Source: Paracoccus fistulariae
GTDB lineage: Bacteria > Pseudomonadota > Alphaproteobacteria > Rhodobacterales > Rhodobacteraceae
Length of the DNA stretch: 64,000 nucleotides
Assembly (NCBI RefSeq): GCF_028553785.1
Contig: NZ_CP067136.1
Span: 620,001-684,000, forward strand
Direction: 5' to 3'
Shown: positions 1 to 9,344 of the stretch, one piece after another
How positions within the stretch are numbered: position 1 is the first letter of the stretch
Layout: each line of letters opens with the position of its first letter
The notes under the pieces: model-generated
Database searches by the model: none
What the model saw: only the letters and a program-made list of their open reading frames with translations
Told to the model about the DNA's origin: nothing
Position numbers and translations under genes: made by a program

Positions 1-670
1 TGGCGCGCCTTTCTCGGGCGATGGTCAGACCAAGTTCCCGGACCAGTCCAAGCGTGCCATGCAGCAACCCGGCTTTCATCTGTGCGCCACTCATCGGATA
101 AAGCGCGACCAGCGCCGCGCCGCCCATTTCCACCGTCTGGGCGCGGGCCAGGCGCTCGGTCCAGATGTTAGAGATGGCGTTCAGAACCGAGGTGTTTCCC
201 TTTTCATCCGCAATCACCATGGGCGTGGCGGCGATATCGTGCATCGTCATCGTCACCATCTGCAATTCGGGGAATGCCCGGCCCATGCCGTCACCGTCGA
301 TCAGGGGCAAGCCGGTGGCGGCTGCTACCGCGAAAGGAATGGTCGAATTCAGCCCGCCCGCCTCGATGCAGATCAGATAATCTGCCTTGCGCCCCAGATA
401 GGCCTCCAGCGCGGCAAGGGCCGACAGCGCCTCGTTCCCATTGGGCAGCTTTTCCAGCATCACCGTGGGCGCGCCCATCATGCAAACCGGCACGCAGAGC
501 GCATCGTCGGGCACATCGGCGGCGTCTACGACCTGCACCCGACCCTCTGCGCCCATGGCCGCCCGTGCCATCAGCTTGCCGATATAGGGATCACCCCCGC
601 CACCTGTGCCCAGAAAGGCACCGCCAAGGGCGATGGCGTCCATGTCCCGGGACGTTACCTCGAAACCCAT
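1..670 (-). CDS. DUF917 family protein, second copy, C-terminus outside window
   Basis: About 223 codons are visible from an ATG at 670 reading left off the window edge. The protein begins MGFEVTSRDMDAIA and carries the glycine run FLGTGGGGDPYIGKL near residues 19-33 and the DUF917 signature PLIDGDGMGRAFPELQM near residue 120. It is clearly related to the gene just upstream (670-1773). The start ATG shares one base with the stop of that gene (TGATG), so translation is probably coupled. DUF917 (COG3535) proteins are usually encoded beside hydantoinase/oxoprolinase-like proteins; the reaction is not established. Two adjacent copies may form a hetero-oligomer (inference). Confidence 0.88.
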   Translation of the reverse strand, partial: MGFEVTSRDMDAIALGGAFLGTGGGGDPYIGKLMARAAMGAEGRVQVVDAADVPDDALCVPVCMMGAPTVMLEKLPNGNEALSALAALEAYLGRKADYLICIEAGGLNSTIPFAVAAATGLPLIDGDGMGRAFPELQMVTMTMHDIAATPMVIADEKGNTSVLNAISNIWTERLARAQTVEMGGAALVALYPMSGAQMKAGLLHGTLGLVRELGLTIARERRA

Positions 671-1773
671 CAGACTGCCTCCGTCATGGGACGATAAGCA
701 AGGTCCGGGTATCCGAAGGCCGCCGGTCCCACCACCTCAAGCGCCTGCGCCGAGCGCAGCAATTCGTGACACGGCAGCGCCAGCACGGCGATGCGCTGGC
801 CATAGCGCAGCACTTCGGTGGTCAGCGGCAACCCCGTGTCCAGATCCAGAACCACGACCAGATCGGGCACGCAGACCTGCATCTCGCCATCGCGGCGGAA
901 GATCAGAAATTCGTTCTGAATGGTGATTTCGCCCAGCGAGCCGCGGCAGTTGTCCAGCCCCTCGATGCTGGCGATGCCGACATTGAAGCCGCGCGCGAAA
1001 TGCCGCTTCAGGTCGCTGATCTTGCCCGAGAAGATATGCCGCCCGCCTTCGCGTTCGCAAATGGCGGCAATGGGGTCGTCATGCTGGGCACGCGCGGTCA
1101 TCACCGCCCGGCCCAGCCCGATGGCCTGGGTATAGCTGTGCGGGATGGCGTGGCGTTTGAAGAACGCGCCGCTCATCGGGGCCGAGGCCAGAACCGAGGC
1201 GCCGCCTTGCGAGATCACGCAGGCCCGCGCCATGGTCTCGTGCCATTTTTCAGAAATCGCGTGTTCGAAGCAGACCGCATTCCCATGGGGGTCGCACATC
1301 ACCGACGGCGTCGAGCGATGGCCGTAAATCGCGTAGGTCGTCATCTGCATTTCGGGAAAGGCGCGACCCATCCCGTCGCCATCCACCACCGGCAGGTCGG
1401 CATAGCCTGCGGTGATCAACGGTTCCATCGAGTTCTGCCCCCCGATTTCCTCGCATCCCACGGCATCGGCCTTGAAGCCAAGCCGATCCTCCAGCGCGCG
1501 CAGGCAGCGCAGCCCCTCGCGCCCTTCCTTCAGCCGTTCGAAAGAAACCAGCGGCGCGCCAATGCCGCCCAGCGGCACCACGCGAGCCTCATCATCCAGC
1601 GCCTCGATGGGCAGGATCGACAGGCGATAACCCTCGCGCAGCGACTGGCGCGCGCGCAGCTTGCCGATATAGGGATTGCCGCCGCCGCCGGTGCCCAGGA
1701 TGCCCGAGCCGATTTCCAGCGCGTCGATATCCTCTTCGGTGAGGTGCCAGAGCTTATCCTTGAAGTCAGACAT
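670..1773 (-). CDS. DUF917 family protein, first copy
   Basis: This is a 367-residue protein, a normal full length for DUF917. It has the N-terminal GILGTGGGGNPYIGKL glycine-rich motif and DGDGMGRAFPEMQM in the centre. It has no signal peptide or membrane segment, so it should be cytoplasmic. Its start lies 8 bp inside the end of the HyuA-like gene (1766-3322) and its stop overlaps the start of the second DUF917 gene, so three genes are tightly coupled. The association with a HyuA-type ATP-binding protein suggests joint action on a cyclic amide or similar substrate brought in by the Dpp-type transporter upstream. The function is inferred from context only. Confidence 0.9.
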   Translation of the reverse strand: MSDFKDKLWHLTEEDIDALEIGSGILGTGGGGNPYIGKLRARQSLREGYRLSILPIEALDDEARVVPLGGIGAPLVSFERLKEGREGLRCLRALEDRLGFKADAVGCEEIGGQNSMEPLITAGYADLPVVDGDGMGRAFPEMQMTTYAIYGHRSTPSVMCDPHGNAVCFEHAISEKWHETMARACVISQGGASVLASAPMSGAFFKRHAIPHSYTQAIGLGRAVMTARAQHDDPIAAICEREGGRHIFSGKISDLKRHFARGFNVGIASIEGLDNCRGSLGEITIQNEFLIFRRDGEMQVCVPDLVVVLDLDTGLPLTTEVLRYGQRIAVLALPCHELLRSAQALEVVGPAAFGYPDLAYRPMTEAV

Positions 1774-3322
1774 TCAGATCACCCATATCGCCGACGACCT
1801 TCAGGTGAATTCGGGTGGCATTGCCGGGCAGATAGGCCAGCGGCACATCCTCGCGTTCGATCACGGTCAGCGTGTCGGCGCGCGCACCCGCCGCAATCGC
1901 GGTCTCGCGCGCTTCGGTTTCGGCGGCGGACAGACACTGATCGCGCGTCGTGCCCTCCAGCGCGAAAATGCGGTCCACTTCGCCCGAGATCTGCGCGATG
2001 GCTGCGCCCACGGCGTTGGCCACGGCAAAGTTTTCGGGGCGGATGACATCCAGATCGCCGATCCTTTCCGGCGCCAGGATCGAGCCGCCACCGACGGCGA
2101 TCACCGGGATAGGGTCGGGGCTGATCCGGCTGCGCTCCACAGCCATTTCCAGCATCTCGGCAATCCTGGCCTTCGCGGCGTCTACCAGTGCCGGGTCGAT
2201 GGACTGGACCTTGGACGCGTCGCCGACCTCGGCCATTCCCGCGCGCACGGCAATATCCGTGGTTGTCAGTGTATCGCCGCCAAAGCACAGCGCCTCTGTC
2301 GTCAGGCGGTAGCCCACCGATTTCGGGCCGACCGTCAGATCATCGGGCCCGCCCGTGACGATGGTCCCGCCGCCGAGCCCGATGGAAAACACATCCGGCA
2401 TGCGGAAGTTGGTGCGCACCCCGCCCACATCGACCACGGTCGCCGCCTGCCGTGGAAAGCCATGCTGCAAGGCGCCGACATCGGTGGTGGTGCCGCCAAT
2501 GTCGATGACGATGGCATCCTTGACCCCGGTCAGGAAGGCCGCGCCGCGCATGGAATTCGTCGGCCCCGAGGCAAAGGTCAGCACCGGGAAACGCCGCACC
2601 GTATCGGCCGCCATCAGCGTGCCGTCGTTCTGGGTCACGAAGAAGGGGCAGTTCAGGCCGGATTCTCGCAGGGCGCGTCCGAATGCCTCGACCGTGTGAT
2701 CCGACAGGCTCAGCAGCGAGGCATTCATGATCGCCGCGCTCTCGCGTTCCAGCAGACCGATGCGGCCGATCTCGCTGGAAAGCACGACCGACAGGCCGGG
2801 GCAATGCTGCAGCAGCAGGTCGCGGGCGCGCTCTTCCATATCGCGGTTGATCGGAGAAAAGACCGACGAGATCGCCGCCGCCTTGATACCAAGGTCGGTG
2901 ATTTCGCCGGCAATGCGGATCAGTTCATCCTCATCCAGCGGGGCGATCTCGCGGCCGTCGAACTCATAGCCGCCGCGCAGCATGTAGCGATGGCCGCCGA
3001 CCATTTCGACCAGATCCTCGGGCCAGTCGACCATCGGCGGCAGGCAGGCCGTGGCGGGCAGGCCCAGTCGGATCGCGGCGACCGGGTCCAGATGGCGCCG
3101 CTCGATCACCGCATTGGTGAAATGGGTGGTGCCGATCATCGTGACGTCGATGGCATCGCGGGCCACGCCGGCCTTTGCAATCACGGCTTCCAGCGCGGCG
3201 CTGATGCCGCTCATCACATCTTCGGTGGTCGAACTTTTCACCCCGGCCAGGACCTCGCGGTCGCGCAGGATCACCGCGTCGGTATTAGTTCCACCAACGT
3301 CGATACCAAGTCTCAGAACCAT
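1766..3322 (-). CDS. Hydantoinase/oxoprolinase family protein (HyuA-like)
   Basis: The 518-residue protein starts MVLRLGIDVGGTNTDAV, the phosphate-binding motif of the ASKHA fold in the HyuA/5-oxoprolinase A family. A second motif, AIVIDIGGTTTDVG, lies near residue 275. Family members cleave hydantoins, 5-oxoproline or related lactams with ATP; related carboxylases also exist. No HyuB-type subunit is present here; the partner position is occupied by two DUF917 proteins. The gene sits 16 bp downstream of the double-ATPase transporter gene in the same operon, which suggests intracellular opening of an imported cyclic compound. The exact substrate cannot be told from sequence. Confidence 0.88.
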   Translation of the reverse strand: MVLRLGIDVGGTNTDAVILRDREVLAGVKSSTTEDVMSGISAALEAVIAKAGVARDAIDVTMIGTTHFTNAVIERRHLDPVAAIRLGLPATACLPPMVDWPEDLVEMVGGHRYMLRGGYEFDGREIAPLDEDELIRIAGEITDLGIKAAAISSVFSPINRDMEERARDLLLQHCPGLSVVLSSEIGRIGLLERESAAIMNASLLSLSDHTVEAFGRALRESGLNCPFFVTQNDGTLMAADTVRRFPVLTFASGPTNSMRGAAFLTGVKDAIVIDIGGTTTDVGALQHGFPRQAATVVDVGGVRTNFRMPDVFSIGLGGGTIVTGGPDDLTVGPKSVGYRLTTEALCFGGDTLTTTDIAVRAGMAEVGDASKVQSIDPALVDAAKARIAEMLEMAVERSRISPDPIPVIAVGGGSILAPERIGDLDVIRPENFAVANAVGAAIAQISGEVDRIFALEGTTRDQCLSAAETEARETAIAAGARADTLTVIEREDVPLAYLPGNATRIHLKVVGDMGDLNV

Positions 3323-3338
3323 GTCGCCTCCTTTTATC

Positions 3339-5015
3339 TCATGCCGCCGAGGACACGAGGAACCTTTGTTTTTCAGCTTCTGTTACATGCGGTTTCGCGG
3401 CTTCCTCGGCATCGGTAATGACCGGGATCGCGGCGATCAGCGCGCGGGTATAGGGGTGTTGCGGGTCGGCAAAGACATCCGCGGGACGACCCTGTTCGAC
3501 AATCTCGCCCTTCAGCATGATCGCAATGCGCGAGCAGAAATTGCGCATCAGCGACAAGTCGTGGCTGATGAAAAGATAGGTCAGGCCCAGATCGTCGCGC
3601 AATTCTTCCAGCAGCGCGATCACCCGTTTCTGGACCGAGACATCCAGCGCCGAGGTGGGCTCATCCAGCACGATCAGGCGCGGATTGGCGGCCAGGGCGC
3701 GGGCAATGGCGACGCGCTGTTTCTGCCCGCCCGACAACTCGTGCGGATAGCGCGACAGGAAATGGCGTGGCAGATCGACGCGTTCCAGCAGTTCTTCCAT
3801 GCGGCGGGTCTGATCACGCGCCGCCATGCCGGTGAATTTCAGCGGCACCGACAGCGTCTGCGACACCGTGCGCTTGGGGTTCAGCGAGGTGCCGGGGTTC
3901 TGATAGACGATCTGCGCCATGGCCCGGTCAGCCCGGCCCCCGACCATCGTGGACAGGTTCACCCCATCAAGCAGAACCTGCCCCCGGCTGGGCTGCATGA
4001 TGCCCATGACCATGCGGGCCACGGTGGTCTTGCCCGATCCGCTTTCCCCGGCCAGCCCGAAGATCTCGCCGCTGCGAATGTCCAGATCGACGCCCTTCAC
4101 GGCCTCGGTCACGCGATTGGGCCGCAGCAGGCGCTTTTCGGTAAAGCTCTTGCCGACACCTTCCAGCCGGACCAGGCTTTGCCCGCTGGTTTCGGGCTGA
4201 TCCTTGACCAGCGGCCCGTAAAGCGGCGGGATCGCCCCGATCAATTCGCGCGCATAATCGGTCTGCGGTGCTTCGAAGATCCGCTGCAAGGGGCCATGTT
4301 CGACGATCTCGCCCTTGCACATGACATAGACGTAATCCGCCGTCATCCGCACCACGCCAAGGTTATGCGTGATCATCAGCAGCGACAGCCCGTCTTTTCT
4401 CACCAGTTCATTGATCAGATGCAGGATTTCGTCCTGCGTGGTCACGTCCAGCGCGGTGCCGGGCTCATCGGCGATCAGCAGGGCAGGGCGGTTCATCAGG
4501 GCCAGTGCAATCAGCACCCGCTGCCGCATGCCGCCGGAAAGCTGCGATGGATAGGCGGCCATGACGCGGTCCGGCTCGCCCAGTTGCACCTTCAGCAGGG
4601 TTTCGCGGATGCGCGCCTGCCGTTCCGCGCGGCTGGATCTTTTGCCAGCCCGCCGGTCGGCCCAATACATCACATCCTCAAGATGACGGCCGATGGTGAA
4701 GACCGGGTTGAACGAGGACAACGGGTCCTGCATGACCACGCTCATCTCGATGCCTTTCAGCGCCTCACGCGCGGCATCGCTTTTGGTCAGCAGATCCTCG
4801 CCCCGCCACAGGATCTGACCCCCATCGACCGAGGCATTGCCCGGCAACGTGTTCAGCACCGCCTTCGACGTGACGGATTTCCCCGAACCGGTTTCCCCGA
4901 TCAACGCGACCCGCTGACCCTGCGCAATCTTCAGAGAGATATCGCGCAGCACATGCGCCCGTTGTCCATAGCTGGCGAAAGAGAGGTTCAGATTTCGGAT
5001 TTCAAGCAGATCCAC
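3339..5015 (-). CDS. ABC transporter ATP-binding protein, fused DppD-DppF type
   Basis: The 558-residue cytoplasmic protein contains two complete nucleotide-binding domains of the peptide/nickel ABC family. Domain 1 has Walker A GETGSGKS near residue 38 and signature LSGGMRQRV near 160. Domain 2 has Walker A GESGSGKT near 315 and LSGGQKQRV near 425. Both domains have Walker B motifs (LLIADEP, LIVLDEP). In many systems the two ATPases are separate DppD and DppF genes; fused versions are common in alphaproteobacteria. The gene follows the two permease genes, with only 3 bp to the DppC-like gene. It powers import of a peptide-like or small amide solute. Confidence 0.95.
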   Translation of the reverse strand: MDLLEIRNLNLSFASYGQRAHVLRDISLKIAQGQRVALIGETGSGKSVTSKAVLNTLPGNASVDGGQILWRGEDLLTKSDAAREALKGIEMSVVMQDPLSSFNPVFTIGRHLEDVMYWADRRAGKRSSRAERQARIRETLLKVQLGEPDRVMAAYPSQLSGGMRQRVLIALALMNRPALLIADEPGTALDVTTQDEILHLINELVRKDGLSLLMITHNLGVVRMTADYVYVMCKGEIVEHGPLQRIFEAPQTDYARELIGAIPPLYGPLVKDQPETSGQSLVRLEGVGKSFTEKRLLRPNRVTEAVKGVDLDIRSGEIFGLAGESGSGKTTVARMVMGIMQPSRGQVLLDGVNLSTMVGGRADRAMAQIVYQNPGTSLNPKRTVSQTLSVPLKFTGMAARDQTRRMEELLERVDLPRHFLSRYPHELSGGQKQRVAIARALAANPRLIVLDEPTSALDVSVQKRVIALLEELRDDLGLTYLFISHDLSLMRNFCSRIAIMLKGEIVEQGRPADVFADPQHPYTRALIAAIPVITDAEEAAKPHVTEAEKQRFLVSSAA

Positions 5016-5018
5016 GGT

Positions 5019-5894
5019 TCAGACCTCCACGTCGAACATGTCGCGCAGCCCGTCACCCAAAAGGTTGAACCCAAGCGTCGCGTAAAAGATGGCCAGACCC
5101 GGTGCCAGCACGCCCCACCAGTTTTCCGGCAGGAACTGGCGGCCATCGGCGACCATCGTGCCCAGATCCGGCGTCGGCGGCTGCACACCCAGCCCCAGAA
5201 AGGACAGGGTCGCACCGAAGAGGATGATGAAGGCGGCATCCAGCGTCGTCTTGACCGAGATGACCGAGACGCAATTGGGCAGGATCTCTTTCGTCAGGAT
5301 GTGCCAGTGTGAAGCGCCCGACAGGCGTGCGGCCTCGATGAAATCCTCGGTCGCGACGGATTTCGACACGCGATAGACAAGCCGCGCATGCCAGGTCCAC
5401 CACAGCATGGCGATGGCGATCATCGCGTTGGTCAGGCTGGGCGTCAGCACATTGCCCACGGCCAGCGCCATGACCAGTGGCGGGATCGCCAGCATGACAT
5501 TTGTAAAGCCCGCGATCAGCGTCTCGACCCTGCCCGAGAAATAGCCCGCCAGCAGACCAAGTGCGCCGCCGATCGGGACCGCGATCGCCAACACGCCCAC
5601 AACCAGCAGCAGCGAGACCCGAAAGCCGAACAGAACACGGCTCAGAATGTCGCGGCCCACCTTGTCGGCGCCCAGCAGATAGGTGGCGTCAGGGGCGTGA
5701 TGCTTGTTCCGGAAATCGATCACCGCGCCGGCATGATCCGGAAAGGGCGCGATCCAGGGCGCAAGCAAGGCCGCCAGCAGGACCGAGATCACCATCAGCG
5801 CGCCGATGATCGCGACGGGGTTTGCGCGAAACCGCATCCAGGCCATCTGGCGCGCGGTCAGCACCGTGATATCGTCATTATCCATTGCAGACAT
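5019..5894 (-). CDS. ABC transporter permease, DppC type
   Basis: This is a 291-residue inner-membrane permease with an N-terminal segment typical of DppC (ANPVAIIGALMVISVLLAALL) followed by the periplasmic motif YLLGADKVGRDILSRVLFG. It has about six membrane spans. The BPD transport signature is seen in the EAARLSGASHWHIL loop, which contacts the ATPase. The start ATG overlaps the stop of the DppB gene (TGATG), and the fused ATPase gene follows after 3 bp. With DppB it forms the translocation channel. No binding-protein gene is visible in this operon inside the window. Confidence 0.93.
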   Translation of the reverse strand: MSAMDNDDITVLTARQMAWMRFRANPVAIIGALMVISVLLAALLAPWIAPFPDHAGAVIDFRNKHHAPDATYLLGADKVGRDILSRVLFGFRVSLLLVVGVLAIAVPIGGALGLLAGYFSGRVETLIAGFTNVMLAIPPLVMALAVGNVLTPSLTNAMIAIAMLWWTWHARLVYRVSKSVATEDFIEAARLSGASHWHILTKEILPNCVSVISVKTTLDAAFIILFGATLSFLGLGVQPPTPDLGTMVADGRQFLPENWWGVLAPGLAIFYATLGFNLLGDGLRDMFDVEV

Positions 5895-6922
5895 CAGCGG
5901 CTCTCCTTCAGGCGCAGCCGTGGGTCTATCAGGCCGATGACCAGATCGATCAGCAGATTGGCGATCACGAAGAAGCAGCCCGAGACCAGCACCACGGCCA
6001 TAACCGTGTTCAGATCTTTTTGCAGGATCGCCTCTAACCCGGCCGAGGCGAAGCCACCCCAGGAAAACACCATCTCGACCACGAAGGCATTGCCGATCAG
6101 CGAGGCGAATTCCAGGCCCATGATGGTCAGCGGTGCGATGGCCGACAGCTTCAGCAGATAGCGAAAGGTAACCACCCGGCCCGGCACGCCAAAGCTGCGC
6201 AGCGTTTGTACATGGTCACGCCGCTGATGTTCGATCATCGCAGACCGTGTGATCCGCATGATCTGCCCGATGCCCGACAGCGAAAGTGCCAGCGCGGGAA
6301 AAAGCAGATGTCTCAACGCATCCAGCGACACCTGAAGCTGACCCGTCAGCACGCCGTCCAGCACCAGCAGGCCGGTCGGCCCCTGAAAGCCCGAATATTC
6401 CTGCGACAGCCGCCCCAGAATAGGCCAATCGGTCAGATAAAACGCCGCGCCCAGCTGAAACAGGATCGCGACCAGAAAGCTTGGCATGGTCACCCCGACC
6501 AGCGAGACCAGGCGCAGGATCGTGTCGGGCCAGCCATTGCGATAGCGCGCCGCCAGAACGCCAAGCGGCAGCCCCAGCAACAGCATGAAGACAAGCGACA
6601 GCAGCACCAGTTCCAGCGTCGCAGGCAGCAGCGCGGCCAGCTCTTGCGCCACGGGCTTGCCCGAGATCAGCGAATTTCCGAAATCGCCCTGAACCGCGCC
6701 TGTCAGGAAATGCCAGAACTGAACGGGTAGCGGATCGTCCAGCCCCATCTCGACGCGCAGCTCTGCCACCTGCGCTTCGCTGGCCGTCGGCCCCAATGCG
6801 ATCCGCGCCGGATCGCCGGGAACCACGCGCGCCAGGACAAAAATCATCAGCGCCAGGACCAGCAACACACCCGCGAACCCTACGATTCGCCTGAGCAGGA
6901 ATTCGGCAAAGCCGGATGTCAT
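5894..6922 (-). CDS. ABC transporter permease, DppB type
   Basis: The 342-residue inner-membrane protein opens with the classic DppB start (LLRRIVGFAGVLLVLALMIF) and the periplasmic PGDPARIALGPTAS segment, followed by five further spans. The EAA-type loop is near RYLLKLSAIAPLTIMGLEFA. It is the first gene of the minus-strand operon that also encodes DppC, the fused ATPase, the HyuA-like protein and two DUF917 proteins. The 106 bp upstream hold a pair of direct repeats that may be the binding site for the LuxR-type protein encoded just upstream. DppB families import di- and oligopeptides, nickel, glutathione or opines; the solute here is unknown. Confidence 0.93.
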   Translation of the reverse strand: MTSGFAEFLLRRIVGFAGVLLVLALMIFVLARVVPGDPARIALGPTASEAQVAELRVEMGLDDPLPVQFWHFLTGAVQGDFGNSLISGKPVAQELAALLPATLELVLLSLVFMLLLGLPLGVLAARYRNGWPDTILRLVSLVGVTMPSFLVAILFQLGAAFYLTDWPILGRLSQEYSGFQGPTGLLVLDGVLTGQLQVSLDALRHLLFPALALSLSGIGQIMRITRSAMIEHQRRDHVQTLRSFGVPGRVVTFRYLLKLSAIAPLTIMGLEFASLIGNAFVVEMVFSWGGFASAGLEAILQKDLNTVMAVVLVSGCFFVIANLLIDLVIGLIDPRLRLKESR

Positions 6923-6990
6923 CGAGCTACCTCCCTGTTGTCGATGCAGACAAGGCTGTCAGGACGATGCGCGCCGCGATAGATGTTCGT

Positions 6991-7023
6991 GGGCTAGGTT
7001 TTCAGCTAACTGGGATAGGTTTT
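6991..7023. promoter_or_regulatory. Direct repeat pair upstream of the dpp operon, candidate LuxR-protein site
   Basis: Two 12-bp copies, GGGCTAGGTTTT (6991-7002) and GGGATAGGTTTT (7012-7023), match at 11 of 12 positions and start 21 bp apart, two helical turns. They lie between the LuxR-type gene and the DppB start at 6922. Tandem boxes on one face of the helix are the usual arrangement for MalT/LuxR-type activators. The link to the neighbouring regulator is inference. Confidence 0.45.
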
Positions 7024-7028
7024 GCGCG

Positions 7029-9194
7029 TCAGGAGGCCAGCAGCGCCCGTTCCCGCGCCTCGGCAAGCGCGGTTCTTCGATCCGTGGCGCCCAGCTTGCG
7101 ATAGATATTGCGCAGGTGAAACTTCACCGTTGGCAGGCTCAATTCCATCTCTCGCGCGATATCCTTGTTCGAGCATCCCTCGGACAACAGCAGCAGCGTG
7201 CGCCACTCCTGACGCGACAGCGGCCCGCTGCCAACCGCCTGCAGGGCACCGCGGCGCAGGTTGCGGGGCAGGGGGGCGTTACGCATCTCGCCCTGCATGA
7301 TCTGCGGATCGTCCAGCAAGGGCATCAGAAAGCCACGCTCTTCCATCAGCGGGGCGGCCGTATTGCGGTCAGCACAGCGGGCCAGAAGACGCAGCAGCGC
7401 GGTTCGGGCGGGCTTCACGCGCCCCTGACGACGCTCGGCCCAGACCTGCCAGACCGCCAGACAAAGCTGCTGACGCGGCGTGACCGATGCGTTCTTTTCG
7501 ATGGCGCGAAGACGCAGCAGCAGATCAGGATGGCGGGGTGTCTCGAATGTCTGCTGGCGCAGCCATAGCAAGGCCTGTGCGACATCCTCGCCATCGCGCA
7601 GATCGGCAAGGTTTTCGCCCGATGCCTGCATCCAGTTGCGCCCGATCCGCAGGGCCATGTCTTCCAGCCGCAACCGGGCCTCGCGCCAGCGTCTTGCGCT
7701 TTGCAGCGTGGCGATTTCGCGCTGCTCGATCAGCACCTGAAAGCGCCGCGTGCGCCAGGCCGGTACTTTCCAGCCGTCGATATAGGCCATGGCCGCAGGC
7801 ACGCCGCGCAATTGCAGCAGGGCTTCGGCCCCATAGGCCAGCGCCATGGTCGCGATCGACGGCCATAATTCACCATAGAGGAAGGTCTCAAAGGCTGTTT
7901 CGGCGAAATCCACCATGGGTTGCGGATCGCCGGTTTCATAGGCGGCGATGGCGCGCAGCAGCGCAATGAAGCCGTGATCCTGGCTGCTGGCGAAAGGCAC
8001 CTTGGCCAACGACGCCCCGGCCGCCTCAAGATGCGGCTGCGCCTGTCCCGCTGCGCTGCAATGCAAGGCAATCACCGTGCGATGCAGATGGATGAAAAAG
8101 GACAGGTAATGCGCGCCTGCAGCCTTGTAATGGCGAATGGCGCGGCGCGCGGCATCGTCAGCCTCGCCATAGCGGGCGGCGCGGATATGCAGCTCCAGCA
8201 CGGCATTATAGACCGCCCCGCGCATCAATTGCCGTTCCGGCGGAATGCGCGACAGCAATGCGGCGCCTTCGTCCAGAAAGCGCTGACGACTGACGTCGCT
8301 GCGATAGATCGCCAGCATGATGCGGCAAAAGCGCAAAGCCAGCGGCACGCTATCGGGGTTCTTCAGCGGCCTGCCCAGATCGATCAGCGCACCACCCGCG
8401 GCATTGGCCAGGATCACGCTGGCGCGTTGCGTATCGCCGCTTTTCGCTGCCATGAAGAATTCGAGGCCGACGACCTCGGGGTCAGAAGCGTCACGAAAGG
8501 CGTCACGCAACCGGGCGGCTGCGTCGAAGCCATGCAGATGGCCATAAAGATGTCCGCCAGCTTCGTGAAACGCATCTAAGGCGCGTCGGTGCTGCCCCTG
8601 GGCCAGATGGCCCAGGATCAGATCTGTGGGCGTGGCGGCGGCAGTCATATCGCCGGACCATGCGCGACCAGCGCGAGTCAGCCACGCCGCCAATCTTTGG
8701 TTGTGAACGAACCATTTGCCGCTGCGATAGCTGGCCAGAGGGACAAGTTGCAGCAGCGCGGCACGTTCCGCCGCGCGGATATGCGCATCATCTGTTCCCT
8801 CTTCGTTATGCGCCAACCGCAGCAACATGTGCCGAAGTGGTGGTTCCATGGCAGAGAGCAAGCCATGCAGCAGCGTAACCGGATCCTTCTCGTCTTCAAG
8901 GCAGGCCGACAGCGCGGGCCACCCGGCAGATTGCGCGTAATGCGGATCCTCGAAGGCGCTGTTGAACAACTCCAGATTGGTGATCAACTGCATGTCGGGA
9001 CTGGCTGCGACATGCAGGGTGATCCCCTTGTCACCTAGCACCTGGCGCAAAGCCTCCCGCCCGCAACCGGGCAGCGCTATCACCGCGATGTCGCGCACGC
9101 CATCCAGATGCAGCCGATCCGCCCAGGCAGCAAGTTCCTCAATGTTCGGCATATTATCCGTGATCTCTGAGGGCGCTGATGATGAACCCGGCAT
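7029..9194 (-). CDS. LuxR-family transcriptional regulator with long MalT-like N-terminal region
   Basis: The 721-residue protein ends in a clear GerE/LuxR helix-turn-helix (LSRQEWRTLLLLSEGCSNKD, then MELSLPTVKFHLRNIYRKLG) over roughly the last 60 residues. The preceding 600 residues are alanine- and leucine-rich helical repeats resembling the TPR-like arm of MalT-type regulators. At the N-terminus the string ALPGCGREAL looks like a decayed P-loop, without the GK[ST] needed for nucleotide binding, so ATP control is doubtful. A second possible start (MPNIEELAAW) is at 9152. It probably controls the dpp/hyuA/DUF917 operon transcribed in the same direction just downstream. Confidence 0.88.
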   Translation of the reverse strand: MPGSSSAPSEITDNMPNIEELAAWADRLHLDGVRDIAVIALPGCGREALRQVLGDKGITLHVAASPDMQLITNLELFNSAFEDPHYAQSAGWPALSACLEDEKDPVTLLHGLLSAMEPPLRHMLLRLAHNEEGTDDAHIRAAERAALLQLVPLASYRSGKWFVHNQRLAAWLTRAGRAWSGDMTAAATPTDLILGHLAQGQHRRALDAFHEAGGHLYGHLHGFDAAARLRDAFRDASDPEVVGLEFFMAAKSGDTQRASVILANAAGGALIDLGRPLKNPDSVPLALRFCRIMLAIYRSDVSRQRFLDEGAALLSRIPPERQLMRGAVYNAVLELHIRAARYGEADDAARRAIRHYKAAGAHYLSFFIHLHRTVIALHCSAAGQAQPHLEAAGASLAKVPFASSQDHGFIALLRAIAAYETGDPQPMVDFAETAFETFLYGELWPSIATMALAYGAEALLQLRGVPAAMAYIDGWKVPAWRTRRFQVLIEQREIATLQSARRWREARLRLEDMALRIGRNWMQASGENLADLRDGEDVAQALLWLRQQTFETPRHPDLLLRLRAIEKNASVTPRQQLCLAVWQVWAERRQGRVKPARTALLRLLARCADRNTAAPLMEERGFLMPLLDDPQIMQGEMRNAPLPRNLRRGALQAVGSGPLSRQEWRTLLLLSEGCSNKDIAREMELSLPTVKFHLRNIYRKLGATDRRTALAEARERALLAS

Positions 9195-9344
9195 TCACGC
9201 AAGTCAACGTCGCGTGCGTTATGGTGAACCGACACGATGTCAGGTCGTTAAAGCCTCCGGCCCGAAGTCTGCATCATGGTGTTTTCCAGATGGTTTGGTT
9301 TGAGGTTCATCCTGTTTGGTAGGATGGCCGATATGTAGGCGTTG

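Noticed and set aside
274..2046. 590-codon plus-strand open frame over the DUF917 and HyuA genes
   Set aside because: It is antisense to well-supported family proteins, is rich in Arg/His/Pro, and has no recognisable motif; a GC-rich shadow frame.
3051..5312. 753-codon plus-strand open frame over the fused ATPase gene
   Set aside because: Antisense shadow of a double nucleotide-binding protein with intact Walker motifs.
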